Positions 8,218 to 18,805 of a DNA stretch of 64,000 bases are shown piece by piece. The stretch lies in assembly GCA_934129745.1 (NCBI GenBank), contig CAKOWZ010000010.1, forward strand, positions 5,762-69,761, read 5' to 3'. Numbering within the stretch: position 1 is the stretch's first letter; each line of letters begins with the position of its first letter. The notes beneath the pieces were generated by a model. That model saw only the letters and a program-made list of their open reading frames with translations. It did no database searches and was not told where the DNA came from. Both the position numbers and the translations under genes were made by a program. The DNA comes from an uncultured Clostridia bacterium (GTDB taxonomy: Bacteria > Bacillota > Clostridia > TANB77 > CAG-508).

Positions 8218-9081
8218 ATGAAAGAACAAGAATTAAAAATTGAAAATGTAAATTCCTTTAATTTAACACATATTTTTGAATGTGGACAATGTTTTAGATG
8301 GAACAAAAACAAAGATATGAGCTATACAGGAATTGTTGGAAAAAATGTTATAAATATTAGTAAAATTAATAATGATATATATGTAAGAAGCTTTGGAGAA
8401 GATGGTTTAGAAACTCTTTTTAACACATATTTTGACATGAATACTGATTATGAAAAAATTAAAAATAAGCTTAGAAAAATTGATAGATTTATGGAAGAAA
8501 GTATAAAATATGGTGATGGAATTAGACTACTTAATCAAGATTTATGGGAAACTATAATTTCTTTTATAATTTCAGCAAACAATAATATTCCAAGAATTAA
8601 AGGGATAATAGAAAGAATTTGCAAAAGATATGGTAATAAAATTGTGTGGAATGGTATTGAATATTACAGTTTTCCAACACCAGAACAGCTTGGAAAAGCT
8701 ACCATACAAGACCTAAGAATTCTGGGGTTAGGTTTCAGAGATGTACGTGTATATGAAACAACAAAAATGGTAATAAATGGTGAAATTGATTTTGATAAAT
8801 TACATAAAGAAAAAGATACACAAATTGTAAGAGATGAATTACTTAAACTTCCTGGAGTAGGACCTAAGGTTGGGGATTGCATTTTACTTTTTTCAACTTT
8901 AAAAAGATTAGATGTTTTTCCAATAGATGTATGGGTTAGAAGAGTTATGAATGAATTATATATTCATAATGAAGATGAAAACAAGGTTAATAAAAAATTA
9001 GTGCTTAAGATTGCTAATGAAAAATTTGGAAATTTATGTGGAATTGCACAACAATATTTGTTTTATTGGAAAAGAGGGTGA
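8218..9081 (+). CDS. ogg: 8-oxoguanine DNA glycosylase (OGG1 family)
   Basis: 287 residues. Removes 8-oxoguanine from DNA and cleaves the abasic site in base-excision repair. The N-terminal OGG domain has FECGQCFRWNK; the HhH-GPD fold follows, with hairpin LKLPGVGPKVGDCILLFS (about residues 212-229), where Lys of PKVGDC is the Schiff-base nucleophile, and the catalytic Asp in PIDVWVRR. DLWETIISFIISANNNIPRI is the usual pre-HhH helix. Length is normal for bacterial OGG1-like enzymes. It precedes addB by 57 bases on the same strand, making a small DNA-repair group behind one promoter. ATG start has GGGAAG upstream. Confidence 0.9.
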   Translation: MKEQELKIENVNSFNLTHIFECGQCFRWNKNKDMSYTGIVGKNVINISKINNDIYVRSFGEDGLETLFNTYFDMNTDYEKIKNKLRKIDRFMEESIKYGDGIRLLNQDLWETIISFIISANNNIPRIKGIIERICKRYGNKIVWNGIEYYSFPTPEQLGKATIQDLRILGLGFRDVRVYETTKMVINGEIDFDKLHKEKDTQIVRDELLKLPGVGPKVGDCILLFSTLKRLDVFPIDVWVRRVMNELYIHNEDENKVNKKLVLKIANEKFGNLCGIAQQYLFYWKRG

Positions 9082-9138
9082 AACAAAATTAACCTGTTCA
9101 AAAATATTTCACATATGTAAAAAATAAAGGAGGAAAAA

Positions 9139-12100
9139 ATGTCAGTTAGATTAATTTATGGAAAATCAGGTTCAGGAAAAAGTGAATTTATATTTAATGA
9201 AATAAAAAATCTTATAAATTGTGGAAAAAAAATATATATAATTACACCAGAACAATTTTCATTTACAGCTGAAAAAAAATTGCTTGAAACACTTGGGAAT
9301 AAAGCAGTTTTAAATGCAGAGGTTTTAACTTTTAATAGAATGTCATATAGAGTTGCTTCAGAAGTTGGAGGAACAGCAAAAACAAGTATCTCAAATCCTG
9401 GAAAAGCAATGTTAATTTATAATATTTTGTGTGGTAAAAAAAGTAAATTGAAATTTCTAGGAAAATCAGATGAAAATATTGAACTTATAATAGACCAAAT
9501 TACAGAATTTAAAAAACATGGTGTTATGATTGATGATTTAACAAAAATGAAAGATGAAACTAATGACAATTATTTAAAACTAAAAATTCAAGACATTTTG
9601 CAAGTGTATAGTGATTTTGAAAATAAAATAGAAAACAGATATATTGATGAAAATGACAATTTAACTAATCTTGCAAACCAAATTAGTGAAGTATCAGATT
9701 TTAATAATACATTAATTTATATTGATGAATTTGTTGGTTTCACAAAACAAGAATATGAAATAATTAAACAATTAGCATATGTTGCAAATCAAGTAAGCAT
9801 AAGTATTTGCTCAGATTCGATAAATGATAGTATATCACCTGAAAGTGATGTTTTTTATTCAAACAAAATTACAATTTCAAAAATATTTGATATGGTAAGA
9901 GATTATGAATTAGAATTAGATGAACCTGTGTATTTAGAAAAATCTTATAGATTCAAAAATAAAGAATTACAACATTTAGAGAAAAATTTATATGCAATTC
10001 CATATAAAAAATATGAGGAAAAACCTGAAAACATCAAATTATTTTTAGCTAATAATCAATATTCAGAAATTGAAAATGTAGCAATAAATATAGTTAAATT
10101 AGTAAGAAATGAAAATTACAGATATAGAGATATTTCAGTAATTACAAAAGGTTTGGATGTATATTCAAATCTTGTAAAAGTAATTTTTAATAAATATCAA
10201 ATACCAGTTTTTATTGATGAAAAAAAAGATTTAGGGCAAAATATTATTGTTAAATATATGTTATCAATTCTTGAAATTTTTGCAAAAAATTGGTCTTATG
10301 AATCTGTTCTAAATTATGTAAAAACAGGATTTTTAGATATCAGCAAAAATGAAATTTTTATGTTAGAAAATTATTGCCAAAAATGGGGAATAAAAAATTC
10401 AAAATGGTATAAATCAGAATGGAATTTTAAAGATGAGGATGAAAATAATAAAGAAAAAATTGAGAGAATAAAAGAAATAAGAAGAATGATTGTAAATCCT
10501 TTATTAGAATTTAAAACTGATTTATCAAGCCAAAATGATGTTAGAACTATTACTAGAAAATTATATGAATTTTTAATGAACAATAATATTGATAAAAAAT
10601 TTGAGGAAAAAATTAATGAATTAAGACAAATTGGTCAAAACGAATTTGCTACACAATATGAAACAAGTTGGAAAATTATTATGAGTGTTTTAGATGAAAT
10701 TGTCCTTGTTTTTGGTGATGAAAAAATGTCTTTTGATAAATATATGCAAATTCTAAAAACAGGGCTTGCAAGTAGTGATTTAGGAAAAATTCCTGGCACA
10801 CAAGATCAAGTAATAATAGGTGATATTGATAGATCAAGAAGTCATAAAGTTAAAGCCATTTTTATAATTGGGCTTAATGATGGAATGTTCCCATCTGTAC
10901 ATAAAAATGAGGGATTTTTTAATGATAAAGATAGACAATTTTTAAAAGACAATGGTGTTGAACTTGCAAGAAATACAGTAGAAAGTCTATATGAAGATAA
11001 TTTTAATATTTACAAAGCTTTTACAACAGCTGAAGAAAAATTATTTTTATCATACTCATCATCAAATTCTGAAGGAGGAACTTTAAGAGGTTCAATATTA
11101 ATTTCAAAAATGAAAAAAATATTCCCAAAATTAGAGGAACAAAGTGATATTATTGAAAGAAATTCTGAAATATTAATTGAAAATACTACATTTGATGAAT
11201 TATTAAATAAATTAGGTGAATATAGAGATACAGGTGAAATTGAGGATAAATGGGTTGAAGTTTATAATTATTATAATAATGATGATGAATGGAAATATAA
11301 ATTACAAAGAGCAATGGAAGCTTTATTATATAACAATAAACCAGATAGAATTAGTAAACAAAATATAGATAAAATGTATGGAAATGTGCTTAGGACAAGT
11401 GTTTCAAGATTAGAACAATTTCAATCATGCCATTTCGCATATTTTTTAAAATATGGTTTGAAATTATCTGAAAAAGATAATTTCAAAATAAATCCAATAG
11501 ATACAGGAACTTTTATGCATGATGTTATTGATGAATTTTTTAATAATATTAAGGTAAAATCATATAATATTAAAGATTTAAATGATAATCAAATTACAGA
11601 ATTGGTGGAAGAGATTGTTGAGCAAAAATTAGGATTAAATAAAAATTACATTTTTTCAAGTTCACCAAAATACAAATCTTTAAGTAATAGATTAAAAAAA
11701 GTTATTACAAAATCAATGAAATATATAGTAGAAAGCCTAAAATACAGTAAATTTGAAGTATTAGGAAATGAGGTTGAATTTAAAGAAGGAAAAAATTATG
11801 CACCAATAACTATGGAATTAGACAATGGACAAAAGGTTGAGATTACAGGAAAAATTGACAGAATTGATATAGCAAAATTAGATGGCGAAAATTATGTACG
11901 TATTATAGATTATAAATCATCTGCAAAAAATATTGATTTAAACCAAGTTTATGCAGGACTTCAATTACAATTAATTACTTATTTAGATGCTGTTTGTGAA
12001 AATGAAGATTTATTACCAGCAGGTGTATTATATTTTAATGTAATTGACCCTGTTGTAAAATCAAAAAAAAGCTTGTCTGAAGAAGAAATTGAAGATAGAA

Positions 12101-12501
12101 TTCGTAAACAATTTAAAATGCAAGGTTTAATTTTAGCAGATATTGATGTTGTTAAAATGATGGATACAAACTTGGAAACAGGATATTCAAATGTTGTTCC
12201 TGCATATGTAGGAAAAGAAGGAAATTTAAGCAATACTCGTTCAAGTACTGTAAGTAGAAAACAATTTGAATATTTACAAAAATATACTAAAAATCTAGTT
12301 GGTCAAATATCTAAAGAAATTTTAGGCGGAAATATTGATATTAAGCCTTATTATAATTTGAAAAATAAGAAAACTCCTTGTGAGTATTGTGCTTTTGGTG
12401 GTGTGTGTAATTTTAAAGGAAATGATTGTAATAATGGGTATAATTTTGTTACAAGTGCTGAAAAAGAAGCTGTTTTGGAAATGATGTCTAAAGATTTATA
12501 A
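9139..12501 (+). CDS. addB: AddB subunit of the AddAB helicase-nuclease
   Basis: 1120 residues, AAGGAGG before ATG 9139. AddB with AddA resects double-strand breaks and loads RecA. N-terminal Walker A is YGKSGSGKSEF (about residues 7-17), an inactive UvrD-like helicase body follows (PSVHKNEGFFNDKDRQFL, VSRLEQFQSCHFAYFLKYG), then a RecB-type nuclease domain with VRIIDYKSSAKN (about 920) and a terminal iron-sulfur cluster formed by the Cys near 764 and CEYCAFGGVC (about 1080-1089). All expected parts are present and length is right for the family. The partner addA normally follows directly; here the next gene is pgeF, so addA must be elsewhere. Confidence 0.95.
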   Translation: MSVRLIYGKSGSGKSEFIFNEIKNLINCGKKIYIITPEQFSFTAEKKLLETLGNKAVLNAEVLTFNRMSYRVASEVGGTAKTSISNPGKAMLIYNILCGKKSKLKFLGKSDENIELIIDQITEFKKHGVMIDDLTKMKDETNDNYLKLKIQDILQVYSDFENKIENRYIDENDNLTNLANQISEVSDFNNTLIYIDEFVGFTKQEYEIIKQLAYVANQVSISICSDSINDSISPESDVFYSNKITISKIFDMVRDYELELDEPVYLEKSYRFKNKELQHLEKNLYAIPYKKYEEKPENIKLFLANNQYSEIENVAINIVKLVRNENYRYRDISVITKGLDVYSNLVKVIFNKYQIPVFIDEKKDLGQNIIVKYMLSILEIFAKNWSYESVLNYVKTGFLDISKNEIFMLENYCQKWGIKNSKWYKSEWNFKDEDENNKEKIERIKEIRRMIVNPLLEFKTDLSSQNDVRTITRKLYEFLMNNNIDKKFEEKINELRQIGQNEFATQYETSWKIIMSVLDEIVLVFGDEKMSFDKYMQILKTGLASSDLGKIPGTQDQVIIGDIDRSRSHKVKAIFIIGLNDGMFPSVHKNEGFFNDKDRQFLKDNGVELARNTVESLYEDNFNIYKAFTTAEEKLFLSYSSSNSEGGTLRGSILISKMKKIFPKLEEQSDIIERNSEILIENTTFDELLNKLGEYRDTGEIEDKWVEVYNYYNNDDEWKYKLQRAMEALLYNNKPDRISKQNIDKMYGNVLRTSVSRLEQFQSCHFAYFLKYGLKLSEKDNFKINPIDTGTFMHDVIDEFFNNIKVKSYNIKDLNDNQITELVEEIVEQKLGLNKNYIFSSSPKYKSLSNRLKKVITKSMKYIVESLKYSKFEVLGNEVEFKEGKNYAPITMELDNGQKVEITGKIDRIDIAKLDGENYVRIIDYKSSAKNIDLNQVYAGLQLQLITYLDAVCENEDLLPAGVLYFNVIDPVVKSKKSLSEEEIEDRIRKQFKMQGLILADIDVVKMMDTNLETGYSNVVPAYVGKEGNLSNTRSSTVSRKQFEYLQKYTKNLVGQISKEILGGNIDIKPYYNLKNKKTPCEYCAFGGVCNFKGNDCNNGYNFVTSAEKEAVLEMMSKDL

Positions 12502-12526
12502 AACAATGATTGAAAGAGGTGTGAAT

Positions 12527-13363
12527 ATGATAGATTTGAGTAATGAGATTGTTAATCATGTAAAAAAAAGTGATTGCCAATATTTAGAATTTAAGGAATT
12601 GATTAAATATAATGATATTGTAAAACATGGTTATTGTTTAAAACCTTATGGTTTTAAGTTGAATAAAGATAATGAAAATAATAAATACAATACAAAAACA
12701 ATTAATAATTATAAAAAATTTTGTCAATGTATTGGTATTGAAACAAAAGGTTTAGTTAAACCAAATCAAACACATACAAGTGTTGTTAAATGTGTTGATA
12801 TTAGGGAAGATGGCATATCTATTGAAGATGAAAAATATAGAGATACAGATGGTTTAATTACTAATGTTAAAGGTGTGTCTTTGGCAAGTGTTAATGCTGA
12901 TTGCATTTTGTTAATTTTGTTTGATCCTGTGAAAAAGGTTATTGGTAATATTCATTCTGGTTGGAAAGGGACTTTTAAAAAAATTTGTGTTAATGGAGTA
13001 CAAGCTATGATTGATAATTATGGTTGTAATCCAAATGATATTATTTGTTGTATTTGCCCGAGTATTAGAAAATGCCATTTTCAAGTTGAAAAAGATGTCA
13101 GAGATTTATGTTATGATATTTTTGGTAATTTGATTAATGATAATGATAGAATCGTAGAATATGTTGGTAAAATTGATGGTGTTGATAAATGGGTTATTGA
13201 TACTGTTTTAATAAACGAGATTTTATTAAAAAATATGGGGGTAAAATCTGAAAATATTTTTGATTGTGGAATCTGTAGTGTTTGCAATTCTGAATTAGTT
13301 CATTCTAGACGTGCTGATGGAGTAGGGGGTGAACGTGGTACTGCAGTTATTGGATTGATTTAA
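12527..13363 (+). CDS. pgeF: PgeF/YfiH polyphenol-oxidase family protein
   Basis: 278 residues from ATG 12527, preferred over ATG 12506 because GAAAGAGGTG lies just before it. The family hydrolyses or phosphorolyses purine nucleosides and edits peptidoglycan precursors (UDP-MurNAc-L-Ser). Diagnostic metal-site motifs are present: NQTHTS, SVNADCILLILFDP, GNIHSGWKGT, CICPSIRKCHFQV and the terminal CSVCNSELVHSRRADG. Length is standard. It starts 25 bases after addB and appears co-transcribed with it. Laccase activity as in older annotations is not implied. Confidence 0.9.
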   Translation: MIDLSNEIVNHVKKSDCQYLEFKELIKYNDIVKHGYCLKPYGFKLNKDNENNKYNTKTINNYKKFCQCIGIETKGLVKPNQTHTSVVKCVDIREDGISIEDEKYRDTDGLITNVKGVSLASVNADCILLILFDPVKKVIGNIHSGWKGTFKKICVNGVQAMIDNYGCNPNDIICCICPSIRKCHFQVEKDVRDLCYDIFGNLINDNDRIVEYVGKIDGVDKWVIDTVLINEILLKNMGVKSENIFDCGICSVCNSELVHSRRADGVGGERGTAVIGLI

Positions 13364-13491
13364 TTAAGAATTATATATTAAGTTATTAGTATTTAAGTCT
13401 CGAATTATTGGTCAAGTATTGAATTATTAATTTAGTAACAATATAATAATGTCATACAATTTTGGAAAATATAATAGAAGAGGATAAATTT

Positions 13492-14805
13492 ATGGATAAA
13501 AATGAAATAAAAGAATTAGCAAATTATTGTTTAAATTGTAAGGTTAAACCATGTCAAAAAGGTTGTCCTTTAGGTAATGATATACCAGAGTTTATAAAAA
13601 ATATTAAAGAAGAAAATTATAAAAATGCATATAGAGTTTTATGTAATACTACTGTTTTAGAATCTGTATGTGGTAGAATTTGCCCACATATGAGTCAGTG
13701 TATGGGAAAATGTGTAAGAGGAATAAAATCAAATCCTGTTAATATAGGAGAATTAGAAGCTTTTGTTGGTGATGAAGCTATTAAAAATGGATGGAAAATT
13801 TCTGATGATTTAAAAAATCAAGAAAATAATTCAAAAAATAAAAACTCAAAAATAAAAGTAGCAGTAATAGGAAGTGGACCAGCTGGACTAACAAATGCAG
13901 CTTTTTTAGCAAAAAATGGTGTTAATGTTACAATTTTTGAAAAAAAAGAAAAATGTGGAGGTCTTTTAAGATATGGAATTCCTGAATTTAGATTAGACAA
14001 AAAAACATTAGATAAAACAATTCAAAAAATACTTGATTTAGGTATAAATGTTGAATTTAATAAAGAACTTGGAGTAAATATTTTTCTAGATGATTTAATA
14101 AAACAATTTGATTTTATATTTATATCAATAGGTGCTAATATCCCTTGGAAAATGGGAATAGATGGAGAAAATTTAAATGGAGTTTATGGTGGAAATTCAT
14201 TATTAGAATATAATATACATCCAGACTATTCAGGAAAAAATGTTGCAATAATTGGTGGAGGAAATGTTGCAATGGACTGTGCTCGTACTATAAATAAAAT
14301 GGGGGCTAAAAATGTTAAAGTTATATATAGAAGAGCTGAAGAACAGATGCCCGCTGAGGTTAAAGAAATTGAAGATGCAAAATCAGAAGGAATTGAATTT
14401 TTGTTTCAAACAAATATTGTTAAAATAATTGGAAATGATTCACAAAATGCTGAACATACTCAAAATGTTCAGAAAATAGAATGTATCAAAACACAACTTA
14501 TTCAAAAACCAGGTGAATCAAGATTATCACCTGTAAACATAGAAAACAGTAATTTTAATATTGATATTGATTATGTTATAATGGCAATTGGTTCAATGCC
14601 AGAGGAAAAAATTGTTAATAATCTAGGACTAGAACTTGATTCAAAAGGATATATTAAAACTAATGAAAATAATGAAACATCAATAAAAAATGTATTTGCT
14701 GGAGGAGATGTATCTGGAGCAAAATCAACAGTAGCATATGCAGCAAGAACAGGGAGAAATGTTGCAGAAATTATATTAAAAACAATTGATGAGAAAATTA
14801 AGTAA
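13492..14805 (+). CDS. NADPH-dependent oxidoreductase, GltD-like (glutamate synthase small-chain family)
   Basis: 437 residues from ATG 13492 (AGAGGA before it; the TTG at 13462 is an in-frame extension). N-terminal iron-sulfur domain: CLNCKVKPCQKGCPLGNDIP and CGRICPHMSQCMGKCVRG. First FAD-binding motif VIGSGPAGLTNAAFLA, then GGLLRYGIPEFRL; NADPH-binding motif VAIIGGGNVAMDCART with a following YRR; terminal FAD motif NVFAGGDVSGAKSTVAYAAR. Such stand-alone proteins either work as glutamate synthase small chain or as the electron-input subunit of another enzyme; no gltB lies nearby, so the partner is unknown. About 100 bases of AT-rich spacer precede it. Confidence 0.88.
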   Translation: MDKNEIKELANYCLNCKVKPCQKGCPLGNDIPEFIKNIKEENYKNAYRVLCNTTVLESVCGRICPHMSQCMGKCVRGIKSNPVNIGELEAFVGDEAIKNGWKISDDLKNQENNSKNKNSKIKVAVIGSGPAGLTNAAFLAKNGVNVTIFEKKEKCGGLLRYGIPEFRLDKKTLDKTIQKILDLGINVEFNKELGVNIFLDDLIKQFDFIFISIGANIPWKMGIDGENLNGVYGGNSLLEYNIHPDYSGKNVAIIGGGNVAMDCARTINKMGAKNVKVIYRRAEEQMPAEVKEIEDAKSEGIEFLFQTNIVKIIGNDSQNAEHTQNVQKIECIKTQLIQKPGESRLSPVNIENSNFNIDIDYVIMAIGSMPEEKIVNNLGLELDSKGYIKTNENNETSIKNVFAGGDVSGAKSTVAYAARTGRNVAEIILKTIDEKIK

Positions 14806-14886
14806 AAGATTAAATAAAGAGAAATTTATATGATAAAAAAATTAAATATATATTTAAAAAATTAACTGTGAAAGGAATGTGATTAA

Positions 14887-15735
14887 ATGAAAAAAGTAAA
14901 TTATAAAAATTGTTTTAATTTAGCAAAAAATACTACAATAAATGTAATAAAAAATATGTCAAAACATAATATAAGTGAATATACTGCACAATGTGCATAT
15001 TATACAATACTTTCATTTATTCCATTTTTTATTTTAGTTATTACATTAATTCAATATACAGGAATTTCTAAAGAAGTATTAATTAATGCAATAAAAACAA
15101 TAATACCAGAAACAATGCATTCAGGTATTAATGAAATGGCATTTGAAATATATTCAAAATCTATTGGAACAATTTCTATTTCAGCCATTTTTGCTTTATT
15201 ATCAGCAAGAAAGGGATTTTATGCATTATCAAAAGGAATAGGTAATATATATGATAAAGATAAAAATTTTAAATATGAGTATATTTATGTACAAATAAAA
15301 TCAATTTTATTAACAATATTTTTGATAATTACTATTATTTCTATGTTATTAATTTCCGTATTTGGTGGAGTAATTGTGGATTATTTAAAACAAAAATTAT
15401 CAATTCCAGCAGATGTAATTAATATATATAAATTATCTAAAATTGGTATATACTTTATTTTATTTTTAGTATTACTTATGATTTATAAATTTGTACCAAC
15501 AACAAAAGTTAAATTAATTAAACAAATTCCAGGCGCAATTTTTGCTACTTTTGGATGGTATGTTATTTCATTTATATTTTCTATTTATTTAGACACTTTT
15601 AAAGGATTTTCTGTTATGTATGGAAGTTTAACAACAGTTATTTTAAGTATGATGTGGGTATATTTTTGTATGTATATTATTTTAGTTGGGGCAGAGATAA
15701 ATAATATAAATTTGCAAAAAAATATTGAAAAATAG
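14887..15735 (+). CDS. YihY/BrkB family membrane protein
   Basis: 282 residues, AAAGGAATG before ATG 14887. Six strongly hydrophobic helices with family landmarks: the N-terminal MSKHNISEYTAQCAYYTILS, helix FIPFFILVITLIQYTG, ISAIFALLSARKGFYALSKG, IYDKDKN, and the C-terminal SVMYGSLTTVILSMMWVYFC and LVGAEINN. The family sits in the inner membrane; a transport or lipid role has been suggested but not settled, and older RNase BN labels are wrong. Length is normal. Confidence 0.88.
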   Translation: MKKVNYKNCFNLAKNTTINVIKNMSKHNISEYTAQCAYYTILSFIPFFILVITLIQYTGISKEVLINAIKTIIPETMHSGINEMAFEIYSKSIGTISISAIFALLSARKGFYALSKGIGNIYDKDKNFKYEYIYVQIKSILLTIFLIITIISMLLISVFGGVIVDYLKQKLSIPADVINIYKLSKIGIYFILFLVLLMIYKFVPTTKVKLIKQIPGAIFATFGWYVISFIFSIYLDTFKGFSVMYGSLTTVILSMMWVYFCMYIILVGAEINNINLQKNIEK

Positions 15736-15814
15736 AGAAATATATGATATAGTATCACAAAACGAAACATAATAAATTAACCTTATCAAATTAATTAATA
15801 GTAAGGAGAAAAAA

Positions 15815-16267
15815 ATGGAAATTAAAATAATGATGTATTTATTTGCAATAATTGTTGTCACATTTATTGTGAATAAATGCAAAAAAGCAAACAAAAGAAT
15901 TAGTGCAATATCTACTTTTAATTCTGTAGAAAATGATTTCATCAAAAAATACTATATTTATGAAAAAGCAATAAAAGAGAATTTAGATGGAGAAGACATT
16001 TTAAGAAAACTAAATTTGAGTAATAATTTTATTCAAATTCGGGGCATGAAAAAACCATTGAATTTTCAAAACTCAAGTGATTTGAGAAAAATTTTTTTGT
16101 TTTGTGGTGAAGTTATAATAATATATAGTGATGAATTAGAAGAAACCTATGATTATTATGCACAAGATTATGCAGACTTTGATATGATATTAGCAATATT
16201 AAAAAATATTCGTATTTGTTGCATGGAATATGGCGAAAATACAAATGTTGAAATATCAATCAAATAA
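15815..16267 (+). CDS. Hypothetical protein with N-terminal membrane anchor
   Basis: 150 residues, AAGGAG before ATG 15815. Residues about 3-20 (IKIMMYLFAIIVVTFIVNK) form a single anchor; the remainder is soluble, with YDYYAQDYADFDMILAILKN near the C-terminus. Host codon use. It ends at the bidirectional terminator shared with leuS. No family recognised. Confidence 0.6.
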   Translation: MEIKIMMYLFAIIVVTFIVNKCKKANKRISAISTFNSVENDFIKKYYIYEKAIKENLDGEDILRKLNLSNNFIQIRGMKKPLNFQNSSDLRKIFLFCGEVIIIYSDELEETYDYYAQDYADFDMILAILKNIRICCMEYGENTNVEISIK

Positions 16268-16312
16268 AAAAATAGTGAGTTAGAAAAGAGATTTTCTAAT
16301 TCACTATTTTTT
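16266..16312. terminator. Bidirectional terminator between the 15815 gene and leuS
   Basis: Arms AAAAATAGTGAGTTAGAAAA and TTTTCTAATTCACTATTTTT pair perfectly around a GAGA loop, with A-run before and T-run after, so it works in both directions. Confidence 0.9.
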
Positions 16313-16313
16313 A

Positions 16314-18719
16314 TTATTTTACAACAATATTATAAATTCTATTTTTAACATAAATTTCTTTAATAATAGTTTTTCCTTCTAATCCAGAAATAACCTTTTC
16401 ATTAGAATGAACAGCTGATTTTACTGTTTGTTCATCAGAATCTAATGGAACATGAACATTTGCTTTTAATTTTCCATTAAATTGTACAGGTATTTCAATT
16501 TCATCATCAATAGTTTTATCATCATCAAATTCAGGCCATTTTTCATAAGAAATTGTAGTTGTATGACCTAAAACTTTTTCCCACATTTCTTCACAAATAT
16601 GTGGAGCAAATAAGCTTAACAGTTGAACTAATGTACTAAGTTCAGCTTTATTAACTTTTTTATATTTATAAAATTCATTAACCATTGTCATAAAAGTACT
16701 TATACAAGTATTAAATTTCATTTCTTCAATATCTTGTGAAACTTTTTTAATTGATTTATGCATCATTTTTTCAAATTGTTCTGAATATGTATCACCATCA
16801 GTAACAAATTCTTGTAAATTCCAAACTCTATCTAAGAATTTTGCACAACCTCTAATACTTTCAACAGACCATGAAGCTGTTTGATCAAATGGACCCATAA
16901 ACATTTCATAAACTCTTAAAGTATCTGCACCAAATTCAGCTATAACATCATCTGGATTTACAACATTACCTTTAGATTTACTCATTTTTTCACCATTTGA
17001 ACCTAAAATCATACCATGTGAAGTACGTTTTCCATAAGGTTCTTTAGTTGGAACCACACCAATATCATACAAGAATTTATGCCAAAATCTTGAATATAAT
17101 AAGTGAAGTGTTGTATGTTCCATTCCACCATTATACCAGTTAACAGGTGTCCAATAATTAAGAGCTTCTTTAGAAGCTAATTCTTTATCATTATGAGGAT
17201 CTGTATATCTTAAATAATACCAAGATGATCCAGCCCATTGAGGCATAGTATCTGTTTCTCTTTTTGCAGGTTTTCCACAATGTGGGCATGTTGTATTAAC
17301 CCAATTTGTTAATTTACTTAAAGGTGATTCTCCATTTTCACCTGGTTCATAATCTTGAATATCAGGTAATGTAACAGGTAATTGTTCTTCAGGAACAGGA
17401 ACCCAACCACAACAATCACAATATACCATTGGAATTGGTTCACCCCAATAACGTTGTCTTGAAAAAACCCAATCACGTAGTTTATAATTAACTTTTTTAG
17501 AACCAATTTGTTTTTCCTCAAGCCATGAAATCATTGCATTTATTGCATCTTGTTTATTCATTCCATTTAAAAAATCTGAATTAATGTGAATTCCATCACC
17601 TGTAAATGCTTGTTTTGAAACATCTCCACCTTCAAGAACAGGGATTATATTTAAACCAAATTTTTGAGCAAATTCATAATCTCTTGTATCATGAGCAGGA
17701 ACAGCCATAATTGCACCAGTTCCATATGTAATTAAAACATAGTCAGAAACCCAGATTGGAATTTCTTTTCCTGTTACAGGATTTATAGCTTTAATTCCTT
17801 TGATTTCAACACCTGTTTTTTCTTTATTTAATTCAGCACGTTCAAAATCAGATTTTAAACTTGCTTGTGTTTTATAATTTTCAATCTCATCAATATTAGT
17901 AATTTGATTAGATAATTCTTTTATAATAGGGTGTTCAGGGGCTATAACCATATAAGTTGCTCCAAATAAAGTATCAGGTCTTGTAGTATAAACTGTTAAT
18001 TTTTTATCTGAACCTAATAAACTAAATTTAACTTCAGCACCTTCACTTCTTCCAATCCAATTACGTTGTTGTGTTTTTATTTGTGGAAGATAATCAACAT
18101 CATCTAAATCATCAATTAATCTTTGTGCATATTCTGTTATCTTAAGCATCCATTGGCTTTTTTCTTTTTGAACAACAGGACTTCCACATCTTTCACATAC
18201 TCCATTTACAACTTCTTCATTTGCTAAACCAACTTTACAACCTGTGCAAAAATTGATTGGCATTGTTGTTTTATATGCAAGACCTTTTTTGAACATTTGA
18301 ACAAATATCCATTGTGTCCATTTGTAATAATTAGGATCTGTTGTGTTTACAGCTCTATCCCAGTCAAAAGAAAATCCAATTGATTTTAATTGTCTTGTAA
18401 AATTAGCAACATTTTTTTCAGTTGTAATTTTAGGATGAACATGATTTTTCATAGCAAAATTTTCTGCAGGTAACCCAAATGCATCAAATCCAATAGGATA
18501 TAAGACATTATAACCTTGCATTCTTCTTTTTCTTGCTATTACATCTAATGCAGTGTAACTTCTAGGATGCCCAACATGTAGACCTTGTCCAGATGGATAT
18601 GGAAACTCAACCAAACCAAACCACTTTTCCTTTGAGTAATCTGTTCCAGTTGCAAATGTTTTATTTTCATCCCAATATTTTTGCCATTTTTGTTCAATGT
18701 TTTTAAAATCATATGACAT
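16314..18719 (-). CDS. leuS: Leucyl-tRNA synthetase
   Basis: 801 residues. Charges tRNA-Leu; class Ia synthetase. HIGH-type motif in PYPSGQGLHVGHPRSYTA (residues about 37-54), zinc knuckle CTGCKVGLANEEVV...CERCG, CP1 editing domain with TTRPDTLFGATYMVIAPEHP, then WVFSRQRYWGEPIP, a second Cys set (CDCCGW, CPHCGK), and the KMSKS loop GEKMSKSKGNVV near 578, ending with the anticodon-binding and C-terminal domains. Length is normal for bacterial enzymes. ATG 18719 has a GAAAGGAC site upstream. I looked for a T-box leader in the ~100-base upstream region and there is no room for one. Confidence 0.97.
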   Translation of the reverse strand: MSYDFKNIEQKWQKYWDENKTFATGTDYSKEKWFGLVEFPYPSGQGLHVGHPRSYTALDVIARKRRMQGYNVLYPIGFDAFGLPAENFAMKNHVHPKITTEKNVANFTRQLKSIGFSFDWDRAVNTTDPNYYKWTQWIFVQMFKKGLAYKTTMPINFCTGCKVGLANEEVVNGVCERCGSPVVQKEKSQWMLKITEYAQRLIDDLDDVDYLPQIKTQQRNWIGRSEGAEVKFSLLGSDKKLTVYTTRPDTLFGATYMVIAPEHPIIKELSNQITNIDEIENYKTQASLKSDFERAELNKEKTGVEIKGIKAINPVTGKEIPIWVSDYVLITYGTGAIMAVPAHDTRDYEFAQKFGLNIIPVLEGGDVSKQAFTGDGIHINSDFLNGMNKQDAINAMISWLEEKQIGSKKVNYKLRDWVFSRQRYWGEPIPMVYCDCCGWVPVPEEQLPVTLPDIQDYEPGENGESPLSKLTNWVNTTCPHCGKPAKRETDTMPQWAGSSWYYLRYTDPHNDKELASKEALNYWTPVNWYNGGMEHTTLHLLYSRFWHKFLYDIGVVPTKEPYGKRTSHGMILGSNGEKMSKSKGNVVNPDDVIAEFGADTLRVYEMFMGPFDQTASWSVESIRGCAKFLDRVWNLQEFVTDGDTYSEQFEKMMHKSIKKVSQDIEEMKFNTCISTFMTMVNEFYKYKKVNKAELSTLVQLLSLFAPHICEEMWEKVLGHTTTISYEKWPEFDDDKTIDDEIEIPVQFNGKLKANVHVPLDSDEQTVKSAVHSNEKVISGLEGKTIIKEIYVKNRIYNIVVK

Positions 18720-18805
18720 AATTTTTATCAGTCCTTTCTTTTTTTTAATTTTGTTGCTATTATACTATATTTTTTGCAAAAAGAAAAGATGTTTTAAGAA
18801 ATTTG

